From Clostridia bacterium (lineage in GTDB: Bacteria > Bacillota > Clostridia > Oscillospirales > Acutalibacteraceae): 39,081 bases of DNA. Made by a program: the position numbers and the translations under genes. This document shows positions 17,184 through 26,219 of this stretch, one piece after another. Every line of letters starts with the position of its first letter. The first letter of the stretch is position 1. The stretch covers positions 110,079 to 149,159 of the forward strand of contig JAFXBF010000007.1 in NCBI GenBank assembly GCA_017516745.1, given 5' to 3'. The notes below the pieces were generated by a model. It searched no databases. It was given only the letters and a program-made list of their open reading frames with translations, and was not told the origin of the DNA.

Positions 17184-19002
17184 GTTTTCAAAGACTAATC
17201 TCATTCTTTATGCCTGCGGCTTAATTCCCGTTGTTTGGCTCGGTATGCTGATAGCACCGTATATAAACGGTGGACTTGTCAGTATTATAAATAATTTTTC
17301 CGTTGCTTTTGCCAATCCCCTAAACATAACATTTTGTGAGGACAGCTTAAAAACTGTCCTCATTTTAATTGTGGTGTATGTCATAGGTATCGGCGTCTAT
17401 CTTTCAAGTGAAAAGAATTACCGAAGACGGGAGGAACACGGCTCGGCAAAATGGGGTAAGACTGATGTTATTAGGAAAAAGTATCTTAACAAAGAAGATA
17501 TAACCCAAAACAAAATCTTAACTCAAAACACAGCCATAGGACTTGACGGCAGAGTACACAGACGAAATCTTAATATACTTTGTTGCGGTGGTAGTGGTGC
17601 GGGTAAAACCCGTTTCTTCGCCAAAGTCAACGTAATTAATGCTAATACCTCTTTCATTGTCCTTGACCCCAAAGGCGAATTACTCCGTGACACGGGCAAT
17701 CTTCTCAAAGCAAAAGGATATGAGATTAAGGTTATTGACCTTATCAATATGGAAAAGAGTGACTGCTATAACCCGTTTGTCTATATCAAAGATGACAATG
17801 ATATTCAGCGACTCGTCACCAACCTTTTCAAGAATACAACTCCGAAAGGCTCTCAATCACAAGACCCGTTTTGGGACCAAGCGGCAAGTATGCTCTTGAA
17901 AGCACTCATATCTTTTCTGCACTACGAAGCACCGCCTGAAGAACAAAACTTTTCAATGGTACTTGAAATGCTACGAGAGGGCGATGTTAGTGAGGAGGAT
18001 GAAAATCTTGAAAGCCCGCTTGACAGATTGTTTAACGAACTTGAATATAACAAGCCTAACCACATCGCACTTAAATATTACCGTTCTTATCATAAAGGCT
18101 CGGGTAAAACACTTAAATCAATTCAGATTACTTTACTTGCCCGCCTTGAAAAGTTCGATTTAACATCTCTTGCGTCTATGACACAAACCGATGAGATGAA
18201 CTTGACGAGCATAGGAGAAAAGAAAACTGCTGTCTTTGCGGTTATTCCCGACAATGACAGCAGTTTTAATTTTATAGTCGGTATGCTCTACACACAGTTA
18301 TTTCAGCAGTTATATAACTTGGCTGACTTCAAGCATTCGGGCAGACTACCCGTTCATGTTCATTTCATAATGGACGAGTTTGCCAATGTTGCCTTGCCCG
18401 ATGACTTTGATAAACTCTTGGCAACAATGCGTTCCCGTGAAATATCCGTGTCAATTATCATTCAGAATATGGCACAGTTAAAGGCACTGTTTGAAAAACA
18501 GTGGGAAAGCATAGTCGGTAACTGTGACGAGTTTTTATATCTCGGCGGTAATGAACAGTCAACACACGAATATGTTTCAAAGCTGCTCGGCAAAGAAACC
18601 ATTGATACAAATACCTACGGTCAATCCCGAGGACGTAACGGCAGTTATTCAACAAACTATCAGATTACGGGACGTGAGCTTCTCACTCCCGATGAAGTGC
18701 GAATGTTGGATAACAAGTATGCTTTATTATTTATCCGAGGTGAAAGACCGATTCTCGACCTAAAGTATGACATACTAAAACACCCTAACGTGGGACTTAC
18801 AACAGACGGACACGGAGAGCCGTATATTCACGGATTCTCTGAATATTCTGTCGGTAATCTCACTTGTTCAAAATCTTCTCAGTCTGAAACAGAGAATGTT
18901 AATGAAACAACTGATGAAGATGCAAATTATATCATTTATTCAAGCGAAGAAATTGAAGATTTTTTAATGAATTATAAGGAGGAAGAATCTAATGAAGAAT
19001 AA
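17170..19002 (+). CDS. virD4: VirD4/TraG-family type IV coupling protein
   Basis: 610 residues from GTG 17170 (AAGAGG at 17154-17159 gives 10-base spacing; TTG 17164 is an alternative that adds two residues). Hydrophobic segments near 10-30 and 58-76 anchor it in the membrane. The cytoplasmic ATPase domain has Walker A GGSGAGKT at 140-147 and the Walker B region FIMDEFANV near 399-407. The later motif QNMAQLKALFEKQWESI is typical of TraG/VirD4. It brings the relaxosome to the channel and pumps DNA. It is coupled to the preceding small gene and overlaps maff2 by 11 bases. The Glu/Ser-rich tail is usual for Gram-positive members. Confidence 0.92.
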   Translation: MRQDKFSKTNLILYACGLIPVVWLGMLIAPYINGGLVSIINNFSVAFANPLNITFCEDSLKTVLILIVVYVIGIGVYLSSEKNYRRREEHGSAKWGKTDVIRKKYLNKEDITQNKILTQNTAIGLDGRVHRRNLNILCCGGSGAGKTRFFAKVNVINANTSFIVLDPKGELLRDTGNLLKAKGYEIKVIDLINMEKSDCYNPFVYIKDDNDIQRLVTNLFKNTTPKGSQSQDPFWDQAASMLLKALISFLHYEAPPEEQNFSMVLEMLREGDVSEEDENLESPLDRLFNELEYNKPNHIALKYYRSYHKGSGKTLKSIQITLLARLEKFDLTSLASMTQTDEMNLTSIGEKKTAVFAVIPDNDSSFNFIVGMLYTQLFQQLYNLADFKHSGRLPVHVHFIMDEFANVALPDDFDKLLATMRSREISVSIIIQNMAQLKALFEKQWESIVGNCDEFLYLGGNEQSTHEYVSKLLGKETIDTNTYGQSRGRNGSYSTNYQITGRELLTPDEVRMLDNKYALLFIRGERPILDLKYDILKHPNVGLTTDGHGEPYIHGFSEYSVGNLTCSKSSQSETENVNETTDEDANYIIYSSEEIEDFLMNYKEEESNEE

Positions 19003-19339
19003 TTCTATCACAAAGAAGGAAAGAATGCCCCTGCAGGGCAATGTAAGAAAGGGTTTTAAACTGTTTGTGTCGCTCGTTGTGTGCCTCACAATAATTTTCA
19101 CACTTGCAGTAACAGCCTTTGCCGCTGACGATCCCGTAGCCGTTGTCAATAATCTCTCGACCTTTATTTTCGGTCTTATCCGTGCAGTAGGTCTTATTAT
19201 TCTCGGCTTCGGTATTGTGCAGGTCGGTCTCTCGCTTAAATCTCACGACCCCTCACAGAGAGCTAACGGTTTTCTTACAGTCGCAGGTGGTATCGTAATT
19301 ACCTTTGCAAAAGAAATTCTTGACCTTATCGTAGGTTAA
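18992..19339 (+). CDS. Maff2/VirB2-like pilin-type membrane protein
   Basis: 115 residues. ATG 18992 follows AAGGAGG (18976-18982) inside the end of virD4. A basic N-terminus leads to a long hydrophobic signal-like segment ending in AFAA (about 22-45), followed by two more hydrophobic segments (about 56-76 and 92-113) around a short polar loop (SHDPSQRANG). This matches the Maff2 family and the general build of VirB2/TrbC pilins. It is likely to form part of the mating channel or a surface subunit. A very strong terminator follows, so the virD4-maff2 transcript is expected to end here. Confidence 0.8.
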   Translation: MKNNSITKKERMPLQGNVRKGFKLFVSLVVCLTIIFTLAVTAFAADDPVAVVNNLSTFIFGLIRAVGLIILGFGIVQVGLSLKSHDPSQRANGFLTVAGGIVITFAKEILDLIVG

Positions 19340-19346
19340 AATTATT

Positions 19347-19384
19347 AAATTAGCGAAGAGAGTTTTAATTCTCTTCGCTAATTT
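19347..19384 (+). terminator. Strong terminator after maff2
   Basis: Perfect 15-bp stem AAATTAGCGAAGAGA (19347-19361) with complement at 19370-19384 and an 8-base loop; T-rich on both sides, so it can act for the oppositely oriented gene at 19403 as well. Confidence 0.85.
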
Positions 19385-19402
19385 GTATTTAATTCTTTTG
19401 GT

Positions 19403-19831
19403 TTATAAAACACATATAAAATAAATTGAAACACCAATCATTGCAATAGCAAGAAGTATTGCAACGATGAAATTAATGTGATTTATTATTGCTGATATAA
19501 AATCATGTTTGTTTTTTGGTAAAGAGAATTTGTCAATTTGCTTTAGATGGGTATTTATGGAGTTTCGTAAATGAATTAACTTGTTGCTTTCAAATATAAG
19601 CAAAGAACAACACACAATAGTATATAATATGCCTACTATTGGAAAGATTTTAGGATTTATATCTAAACAGTCAAACTCTATATTGAAATAAGAACAGCAA
19701 ATAGGAAAACAAATTATTATTAAATTGGTAATACACATAGAAGATAAAACTTTCCAATAGTGTGAGTGTCTATGTATCCATTCATTTTGATAATGATTTA
19801 TCAATGAAATTTCTTTTTCGATTTTATCCAT
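19403..19831 (-). CDS. Small multi-span membrane protein, inserted cargo
   Basis: 142 residues. The ATG at 19831 is behind GAGGAGAG on the minus strand. A basic, aromatic N-terminus (HYQNEWIHRHSHYWK) is followed by hydrophobic segments near 28-50, 62-80 and 117-140, with a charged cytoplasmic-type loop around 85-112. The layout recalls SLATT/RipA-like membrane proteins, but I cannot assign a family. It lies inside the transfer operon in the opposite direction, between maff2 and the trbL-like gene, with its own promoter and a shared terminator, so it is cargo. Roles such as entry exclusion or phage defence are possible but unproven. Confidence 0.7.
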   Translation of the reverse strand: MDKIEKEISLINHYQNEWIHRHSHYWKVLSSMCITNLIIICFPICCSYFNIEFDCLDINPKIFPIVGILYTIVCCSLLIFESNKLIHLRNSINTHLKQIDKFSLPKNKHDFISAIINHINFIVAILLAIAMIGVSIYFICVL

Positions 19832-19862
19832 CTAAACTCTCCTCAAGCTGCATTCTTCAGTA

Positions 19863-19891
19863 ATTATATCAGCATTGTAAGTATTATTCAA
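19863..19891 (-). promoter_or_regulatory. Promoter of the minus-strand membrane cargo gene
   Basis: On the minus strand TTGAAT (19886-19891), 17 bases, TATAAT (19863-19868). The -35 box ends about 20 bases before the trbL-like ATG, and I see no plus-strand promoter for trbL in this gap. Confidence 0.65.
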
Positions 19892-19911
19892 CATTATAAG
19901 GGAGGTCTTTT

Positions 19912-20754
19912 ATGGAAAATTCAAGTAATTGGGTAGTACAAAATTTACAAAAATCTCTTGAAACTTGGAATGACAAACTCAGTGAAATATGGCTTCTTAT
20001 AACTCAATCTCCCGAAGAATTTAAAGGCGGAACAATTTGGAATGTAGTAGCTGACATACACGGCACACTTCAAGCGATAGGATATTCGCTTTTAGTGCTG
20101 TTTTTTGTTGTCGGTGTTATGAAAACCTGCGGTAATTTCGCTGAAATGAAAAGACCTGAAATTGCCGTAAAGATGTTTATACGATTTGTTCTCGCCAAAG
20201 CTGCAATAAGTTATGGCTTGGAGTTGATGATGGCTCTGTTTAATATTGTGCAAGGCATTGTTGCAAAAATTATGGCTACATCGGGACTCGCTGATGTATC
20301 TCAAACAGTATTGCCGGAATCAATTATCAAATCAATAGAAGAATGCGGATTTTGGGAAAGTGTACCGTTATGGGCAGTTACACTCATAGGCAGTTTGTTT
20401 ATAACTGTGCTTTCATTTGTAATGATAATGACCGTTTACGGACGTTTCTTCAAAATCTATCTTTATACCGCAATCGCACCTGTTCCCTTATCTGCGTTTG
20501 CGGGCGAAACCTCATCTTCCATTGGTAAGAGTTTCATAAAGTCATATGCCGCAGTTTGTTTGGAAGGAGCAATAATCGTACTCGGTTGTATTATCTTCTC
20601 AATCTTTGCTGATTCACCGCCAGTTGTTGATGAAGCAGCTGCAGCAGTAAATCAGGTATGGAGTTATGTCGGTGAACTTATATTTAATATGATTGTTCTT
20701 GTCGGCACAGTAAAGATGGCAGACCGAGTTGTTAAGGAAATGATGGGTTTATAA
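19912..20754 (+). CDS. TrbL/VirB6-like mating-channel membrane protein
   Basis: 280 residues. ATG 19912 follows AAGGGAGG. At least five hydrophobic segments are visible (about 51-72, 92-118, 152-176, 181-195, 211-231, 256-270). The central YGRFFKIYLYTAIAPVPLSA is characteristic of TrbL/VirB6 proteins of Gram-positive ICEs. It would form the inner-membrane part of the conjugation channel with PrgI and VirB4. It is separated from its partners by cargo genes on both sides, each bounded by a terminator. Confidence 0.85.
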   Translation: MENSSNWVVQNLQKSLETWNDKLSEIWLLITQSPEEFKGGTIWNVVADIHGTLQAIGYSLLVLFFVVGVMKTCGNFAEMKRPEIAVKMFIRFVLAKAAISYGLELMMALFNIVQGIVAKIMATSGLADVSQTVLPESIIKSIEECGFWESVPLWAVTLIGSLFITVLSFVMIMTVYGRFFKIYLYTAIAPVPLSAFAGETSSSIGKSFIKSYAAVCLEGAIIVLGCIIFSIFADSPPVVDEAAAAVNQVWSYVGELIFNMIVLVGTVKMADRVVKEMMGL

Positions 20755-20759
20755 TTGTA

Positions 20760-20788
20760 TTGACAATCTTGTGAACCAATGTTAAAAT
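20760..20788 (+). promoter_or_regulatory. Strong sigma-A promoter of the XRE regulator gene
   Basis: Consensus TTGACA (20760-20765), 17-base spacer, TAAAAT (20783-20788), starting six bases after the trbL-like stop. Confidence 0.8.
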
Positions 20789-20804
20789 ATTGGCGAAATG
20801 CCAA
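20776..20804. promoter_or_regulatory. Two dyads overlapping the XRE promoter (probable operator)
   Basis: CCAATGTTAAAATATTGG (20776-20793) is palindromic except for one pair and covers the -10 box. TTGGC-N5-GCCAA (20790-20804) follows at the likely transcription start. Their placement fits autoregulation by the XRE protein encoded directly downstream. Confidence 0.5.
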
Positions 20805-20829
20805 CATGCTGTAATTAAGGGGTGGATTT

Positions 20830-21330
20830 ATGGAATTATACTCAAAACTAAAAGATTTTCGTTTAAAGAAAGGTTTTACGCAAAAACAAGTTGCAGAAGC
20901 AATTAACATCGACACATCAACCTATGCACATTACGAATCTGGCAGAAGAACCCCAAATGCAAAAATATGGGTTAAGATTTGTGAATTTCTTGATATGCCT
21001 GTTTTCCCTGCGAAAATTCAAGTTGTTTATCCTGAAAATATAATTGAAGACTTTAAAAAATGTATAGAAAATAATGGCAAAGCAACAAATTCGTATCATG
21101 AAAACAATAGACGCTATAATGAAATCAATATGACACTTGAAAAGATTTTGGCAATTCGTAATGAAGCACTGGGCATTTTAGATCTGGTAGACGATAGCCC
21201 TTTATTGAATCAAAATTATAATAATACTGCTATTTTAAATGTTGCTCTTGACGTTCGAGTTGAAATGTTGATTGAAGATGCACTTAAGCATATGACAATA
21301 CTAATAAACGAAAATGCAAAATTAATTTAA
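20830..21330 (+). CDS. XRE-family helix-turn-helix regulator
   Basis: 166 residues. ATG 20830 follows AAGGGGTGG. Residues 5-60 form a classic HTH_3 domain (LKDFRLKKGFTQKQVAEAIN, then DTSTYAHYESGRRTPN with the recognition helix). The C-terminal ~100 residues are helical and not recognised; no peptidase or membrane segment is seen. It has its own strong promoter with an overlapping dyad and its own terminator, between the trbL-like and prgI-like genes. It is probably an autoregulated repressor; whether it also controls the downstream channel genes is inferred from position only. Confidence 0.85.
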   Translation: MELYSKLKDFRLKKGFTQKQVAEAINIDTSTYAHYESGRRTPNAKIWVKICEFLDMPVFPAKIQVVYPENIIEDFKKCIENNGKATNSYHENNRRYNEINMTLEKILAIRNEALGILDLVDDSPLLNQNYNNTAILNVALDVRVEMLIEDALKHMTILINENAKLI

Positions 21331-21349
21331 AACAACTATACAAATAATC

Positions 21350-21388
21350 AATGATTGTTATCTTTTAGATGGCAATCATTTTATTTTT
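21350..21388 (+). terminator. Terminator between the XRE gene and prgI
   Basis: A 13-bp stem (arms 21350-21362 and 21368-21380, two G-U pairs in RNA) closes a 5-base loop and is followed by a T-rich run. The prgI ribosome binding site begins at the end of that run. Confidence 0.8.
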
Positions 21389-21403
21389 AGGAGGATCCAA
21401 GAA

Positions 21404-21790
21404 TTGGAAGTAAAAATAAATCGTGAAATCCGTGACTACACGGAAGCTGTATATTTCGGACTGTCATTAAGACAGTTCATTTTTTCAGTTCTTGCCTGCG
21501 GTGTTGCCGTAGGCTTGTACTTTTTATTAAGACCGTTTTTCGGTATTGAAACCTTGAGTTGGGTTTGTATTTTGGGTGTCGCCCCATTTGCGGCAATAGG
21601 CTTTTTCAAGTATCACGGTATGACCGCAGAAAAAGTGTTGTTCACATATCTTCGTTCCGAGATACTTATGCCCAAAGAAATCAAATTCATCTCAAAGAAC
21701 ATTTATGACGAAATAGAAAGGAGTGAAGCAGATGTTCGACCTGATAGGAACAATAAAGAAAAAAACAGGCTTCGCAGAAATGCTTGGTGA
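21404..21790 (+). CDS. PrgI-family channel protein
   Basis: 128 residues. The TTG start at 21404 follows AGGAGG (21389-21394). The N-terminus (KINREIRDYTEAVYFGLSLR) and two adjacent hydrophobic segments (about 24-44 and 49-68) are the hallmark of PrgI, a small membrane partner of VirB4 (VirB3-like). The C-terminal tail is charged. It overlaps virB4 by 59 bases, so the two are translated together. Confidence 0.87.
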   Translation: MEVKINREIRDYTEAVYFGLSLRQFIFSVLACGVAVGLYFLLRPFFGIETLSWVCILGVAPFAAIGFFKYHGMTAEKVLFTYLRSEILMPKEIKFISKNIYDEIERSEADVRPDRNNKEKNRLRRNAW

Positions 21791-24077
21791 CGGTTTAACC
21801 GTTCCTAAATCCGTACAGGATGTAATCAGAATTGATGCTGTCTATTCTGACGGTATCTTTATGACTGGCAGAGAACATTTTTCAAAGACATTCAAGTTTA
21901 CGGATATAAACTATGCCGTTTCAAGTAAAGAAGATAAGGAAACGAATTTCTTGAGGTATAGCGAAATCTTAAACTCCCTTGAAAATGGCGTTTCAAGTCA
22001 GATAACCATTGTAAACAGAAAACTCAAAAAGACCGAGCTTAAAGAAATGGCTTTACTTGAAAATGCAAATGACGGCAAAGACAAATACCGTAAAGAAATC
22101 AACGATATGCTGACAATGCTCGCCAACGGTGCAAATGCCATTGTGCAGGATAAATATATTACTGTTACGGTGCAGAAGAAGTCCATACAGGAAGCAAGAA
22201 CACATTTCGCCCGTATAGGTGCAGATTTAACGGCTCATTTTTCAAGACTTGGCTCCAAATGCACCGAACTCAATCTTACCGAGCGACTTCGCATTATTCA
22301 CGATTTCTGCAGACCTAATGAGGTTGCAGATTATCGCTTTGATTTAAGAGATACAATGCGAAAGGGACAAAACTTTAAGGACTATATTGCCCCGGATGGC
22401 TTTGAGTTTAAAGCGGACTATTTCAAAGTCGGTGACAAATTCGCCCGTGTTCTGTTTATTCGTGATTATCCCTCTTATGTAAAAGACAGCGTTGTATGGG
22501 AGCTTGCGGACACAAACCGTAATATGATATTTAATTACGATATTATCCCTGTTTCAACGGAAGAAGCACAGAAATTTGGTGAAAAGCAGGCTCTCGGCAT
22601 TGAAACCAATATCGCAAACTATCAGCGAAAGCAGAACGCAAATAACAACTACACCTCTGTTATTCCCTATGACCTTGAACAACAGAGAAAGGAAATCCGT
22701 GAGTTCCTTGATGACCTCACAACCCGTGACCAAAAGATGTTTAAGGTTGTACTTACTGTTATGCACACAGCCGATACACTTGAAGAACTCAATAACGATA
22801 CTGAGGCTATAACTGCTATGGGCAGAAAGCACATGTGTCAGATTGGCGTTCTCAAATATCAGCAGCTTGAAGGATTCAATGCCACACTTCCCATCGGAAT
22901 AAACAAAATCGAAGCAAGGCGTACTCTTACAACAGAGAGCCTTGCTGTTTTTATGCCCTTTAAGGTGCAGGAAATTCAGCACGAAGGAGGAATTTTCCAA
23001 GGCGTTAATGTTATCTCCAAGAATATGATTATCGTAAATCGCAGATTCCTTCTCAACGGTAATTCCTTTATTCTTGGTGTTTCGGGTAGCGGTAAATCCT
23101 TTACGGCAAAAGAAGAAGTTGTGTCGTTGTTGTTATCAACGGATGCTGATGTCATTATCATTGACCCCGAGCGAGAGTATAAACCTCTTGTTGAAGCGAT
23201 GGACGGACAGGTTATTCAGCTTTCAGCAACAAGTAAAAATCACATAAACTGCCTTGATATTAACAAGGACTATGCAGACGGTGCAAGTCCTATTGCATTA
23301 AAAGCAGAGTTTGTACTTTCACTCTTTGAGCAGGTTATGGGACAAGGAAAGGTTGAAGCAATGCAGAAATCAATCATTGACCGTTGTCTGTCCAAAGTGT
23401 ACGCACCTTATCTCAAACGAAGTTACAAAGGTAAACCGCCTACACTTATCGATCTTTGCGATTGCCTCAGAGAGCAGGAAGAACCCGAAGCACAGGAACT
23501 TGCAACCGCAATGGAACTCTTTGCAAGTGGCTCACAGAATACTTTTGCAAAACAGACAAATGTTAATGTCAATAACAGACTTATTTGTTATGACATTCTT
23601 GACCTCGGCAGTCAGCTTATGCCTATAGGTATGCTTGTAGTTCTTGACAGCATACTCAACCGAATTACTGCCAACCGTGCAGCAGGCAGAGAAACATATA
23701 TTTTCATTGACGAAATCTATCTTCTTTTCCAACACGAATACTCGGCAAACTTCCTCTTTACTTTGTGGAAACGAGTAAGAAAGTACGGTGCATTTGCTAC
23801 GGGTATCACGCAGAATGTTTCCGACCTTCTTCAGAGCCATACAGCACGAACAATGCTCGCAAACTCTGAATTTATAACTATGCTCAATCAGGGCGGTACA
23901 GACAAGGAAGACCTTGCAAATCTTCTGCAAATCAGCGAAACGCAGATGACACACATCACCAATGTTGAAGCAGGTCACGGACTTGTTAAGGTCGGATCTG
24001 CTCTTGTTCCCTTTGAGCGTAAATTCCCCAAAGACACAGAACTCTACAAACTTATGACTACAAAGCTGGGTGAGTAA
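21732..24077 (+). CDS. virB4: VirB4/TraE-family conjugation ATPase
   Basis: 781 residues. ATG 21732 is chosen because AAAGGAG lies 8 bases upstream; GTG 21723 sits on that site. Walker A is GVSGSGKS at 449-456, followed by IIDPEREYKPLVEAM. The Walker B region FIDEIYLLF lies near 657-665, followed by GAFATGITQNVSDLL. The N-terminal ~400 residues are the CagE/TrbE-like part. It powers channel assembly and DNA transport at the inner membrane. Length and motifs are normal for the family. Confidence 0.93.
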   Translation: MFDLIGTIKKKTGFAEMLGDGLTVPKSVQDVIRIDAVYSDGIFMTGREHFSKTFKFTDINYAVSSKEDKETNFLRYSEILNSLENGVSSQITIVNRKLKKTELKEMALLENANDGKDKYRKEINDMLTMLANGANAIVQDKYITVTVQKKSIQEARTHFARIGADLTAHFSRLGSKCTELNLTERLRIIHDFCRPNEVADYRFDLRDTMRKGQNFKDYIAPDGFEFKADYFKVGDKFARVLFIRDYPSYVKDSVVWELADTNRNMIFNYDIIPVSTEEAQKFGEKQALGIETNIANYQRKQNANNNYTSVIPYDLEQQRKEIREFLDDLTTRDQKMFKVVLTVMHTADTLEELNNDTEAITAMGRKHMCQIGVLKYQQLEGFNATLPIGINKIEARRTLTTESLAVFMPFKVQEIQHEGGIFQGVNVISKNMIIVNRRFLLNGNSFILGVSGSGKSFTAKEEVVSLLLSTDADVIIIDPEREYKPLVEAMDGQVIQLSATSKNHINCLDINKDYADGASPIALKAEFVLSLFEQVMGQGKVEAMQKSIIDRCLSKVYAPYLKRSYKGKPPTLIDLCDCLREQEEPEAQELATAMELFASGSQNTFAKQTNVNVNNRLICYDILDLGSQLMPIGMLVVLDSILNRITANRAAGRETYIFIDEIYLLFQHEYSANFLFTLWKRVRKYGAFATGITQNVSDLLQSHTARTMLANSEFITMLNQGGTDKEDLANLLQISETQMTHITNVEAGHGLVKVGSALVPFERKFPKDTELYKLMTTKLGE

Positions 24078-24078
24078 T

Positions 24079-26106
24079 ATGGGTAAAGGTATCAAAACCC
24101 GTGAAGTAGTAAAAGAAATCAAAGTTCACGATTCTGCTGTGAGTGTCGGTGACAGGATAAAAGACATCGGTGTTAAGACAAAAGAAAAAGTCAACGAAAA
24201 CACGTCACAGCCCGAATCCGTATCTCCTGAACAATATGCAACAGATAAAGTTACAGAGGGTATGCGAACAGGTGCAGAAACAGCAGTAACAGGAACAAAA
24301 AAAGTTGCTCAAAAAGGCGTTGACAAGATAAAGCAAAAAAGGGCAGATACAAAGGCAAAGAAAGCATTTGAAGAAGAACTCAAACAAGTGAAAGCGGAAG
24401 ATGTTTCCGAGTTTTCGCCCGCACCCAATGACGAAAAGCCTAAACCCGATAACCCAAAGGAAAAGTCAACATCTAAAAAAAGTCCAAAGCAGAACACCAA
24501 CAAACCTATAAAAGAAAAATCTCAAGCTGCTCCTAAATCTACAGAACAAGAAACTTCACCAAAAGCACCGAAGCAAAAACAGGGTAAATCCGTTAAAGAA
24601 AAACCGAGTACACCCGAAATAAAAGAAAAAGTGCAAAGCACACCAAAGGTAAGGCAGACCGAAAAAGCAGAGGTTATTGATGAGGTAAAGAAACCCCGGC
24701 AAAGAAAGCAAACACCACCTAAAACCAAATCATCTGCAACTGTAAAAAAAGCAAACGCAGATAACAAGAGTATTCGCACCATCGGTGCGGATGCTCACAA
24801 GGTTAAACAATCTAAACGCAGTATAGATAACTCACGAAAGAGTATCAAGACGGCAAATAACGGTGTTAAATCTGCAAAAAAGACTGCAAAGACAACTAAA
24901 ACAACTGCCAAGCAGTCAGCCGAAATTGCACAGAGAACTAAACAAGCCGCAAAGGTGGCAGTCAAAACAACCGCTAAAACTGTTAAGGCGGTTGGCAAAG
25001 CAATAGTCGCAGGCACTAAAGCAACAGTTGCGGCAGTTAAAGAATTAGCAGCAGCAATTTATGCAGGTGGTCCCGTTGTCATTATAATCATAGTTGTTAT
25101 TTGCCTTATAGCGGCTATTGGCGGTACTTGTTTCGGTATTTTCTTATCTAATGACGAAACTACAGGGACAGACAAAACTATGTCACAGGCTATTTCTGAA
25201 TTGACATCCGAGCATTATGCAAATCTTACGGCGATGAAAGCATCGTATTCCTATGACTTATTTGAGGTGCAAGGAAATTCCTCTATAAATTGGAAAGATG
25301 TTCTCGCAATATACGCAGTAAAGACTACAACATCAACAGAGGAAGCTATGGAAGTAGTTACTCTCGATGAAAAGAAACTTGAACTGCTCCGTGAGATAGT
25401 CAATGATATGAATACTATGACAGGGATAGTTACCCCTAAACTTATAGCCGAAACAACAGTTACAACAGATGCCGAAGGTAATCCCGTAAAAACCACCACT
25501 TATGTCACTAAAAAGGTTTTAACGGTTGTCATAGCACAGCTTAACGCAAATCAGACTGCCGAGATTTATAAATTTGACGATGAACAAAAATCACAGTTAG
25601 CAGAACTGATGAGTGAGGAATATGACCCGTTATGGATTGAACTCATAGGCGCAAACGGTAATATTATCATCGGCGAAGGAAGTTGGCAAGGAACAGATAT
25701 GTTCACTTGGCCACTCGCCGTAGACGGCACAATTACCTCTCGTTTCGGCACAAGAAAAGACCCTATATCGGGAGAAATAAAGACTCACGGCGGAACAGAT
25801 ATAGCAGCAGCTACAGGAACATCAATTCTCGCTGCTGCGGCTGGAACTGTTATCTCCGCTACTTGGCATAACTCATACGGTTACTATGTGAAGATAAAGC
25901 ATAATGCCACATACTCAACCCTCTATGCCCACTGTTCTGCACTTCTTGTTTCGGAAGGTCAGACAGTAAAACAAGGACAAGTTATTGCACAAGTCGGCTC
26001 AACAGGTTATTCAACCGGATCACATTTGCATTTTGAAGTTGTTCAAAATGGTATAAGAATTGATGCTCTAAAGTTTTATACAAAGCGATCTAACTCATTG
26101 ACATAG
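24079..26106 (+). CDS. Membrane-anchored M23 (LytM-type) cell-wall hydrolase of the transfer system
   Basis: 675 residues from ATG 24079, two bases after the virB4 stop. Residues 1-325 are a Lys, Thr and Ala-rich, probably disordered cytoplasmic region. A membrane span lies near 332-355 (VVIIIIVVICLIAAIGG). After a helical extracellular stalk, the M23 domain occupies about 555-665 with zinc and catalytic residues H570 and D574 (HGGTD), H618 (YAHCS) and H649/H651 (HLHFE), all present. It would cut peptidoglycan cross-links so the channel can cross the wall, as VirB1-like hydrolases do. Related elements often carry an NlpC/P60 or lysozyme domain instead. It is the last backbone gene in the window. 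Confidence 0.85.
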   Translation: MGKGIKTREVVKEIKVHDSAVSVGDRIKDIGVKTKEKVNENTSQPESVSPEQYATDKVTEGMRTGAETAVTGTKKVAQKGVDKIKQKRADTKAKKAFEEELKQVKAEDVSEFSPAPNDEKPKPDNPKEKSTSKKSPKQNTNKPIKEKSQAAPKSTEQETSPKAPKQKQGKSVKEKPSTPEIKEKVQSTPKVRQTEKAEVIDEVKKPRQRKQTPPKTKSSATVKKANADNKSIRTIGADAHKVKQSKRSIDNSRKSIKTANNGVKSAKKTAKTTKTTAKQSAEIAQRTKQAAKVAVKTTAKTVKAVGKAIVAGTKATVAAVKELAAAIYAGGPVVIIIIVVICLIAAIGGTCFGIFLSNDETTGTDKTMSQAISELTSEHYANLTAMKASYSYDLFEVQGNSSINWKDVLAIYAVKTTTSTEEAMEVVTLDEKKLELLREIVNDMNTMTGIVTPKLIAETTVTTDAEGNPVKTTTYVTKKVLTVVIAQLNANQTAEIYKFDDEQKSQLAELMSEEYDPLWIELIGANGNIIIGEGSWQGTDMFTWPLAVDGTITSRFGTRKDPISGEIKTHGGTDIAAATGTSILAAAAGTVISATWHNSYGYYVKIKHNATYSTLYAHCSALLVSEGQTVKQGQVIAQVGSTGYSTGSHLHFEVVQNGIRIDALKFYTKRSNSLT

Positions 26107-26157
26107 TACTCTTTTAACTAAAGTCAAAATTATATTCATAGCACTAAATATATCAAA

Positions 26158-26200
26158 AGCAGAATGGCAACTTCATTTAAAAAGTTACCATTCTGCTTAC
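26158..26200. terminator. Bidirectional terminator between M23 and the secreted protein
   Basis: A 16-bp stem with one mismatch, AGCAGAATGGCAACTT (26158-26173) against 26182-26197, sits between convergent genes with 8 bases of loop. Confidence 0.7.
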
Positions 26201-26219
26201 ACTGTTATATAGTTAAGAT

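Noticed and set aside
23532-24122. 196-codon minus-strand frame inside virB4
   Set aside because: Antisense shadow of the conserved Walker B region; composition is Cys/Phe/Val-rich as expected from the complement.
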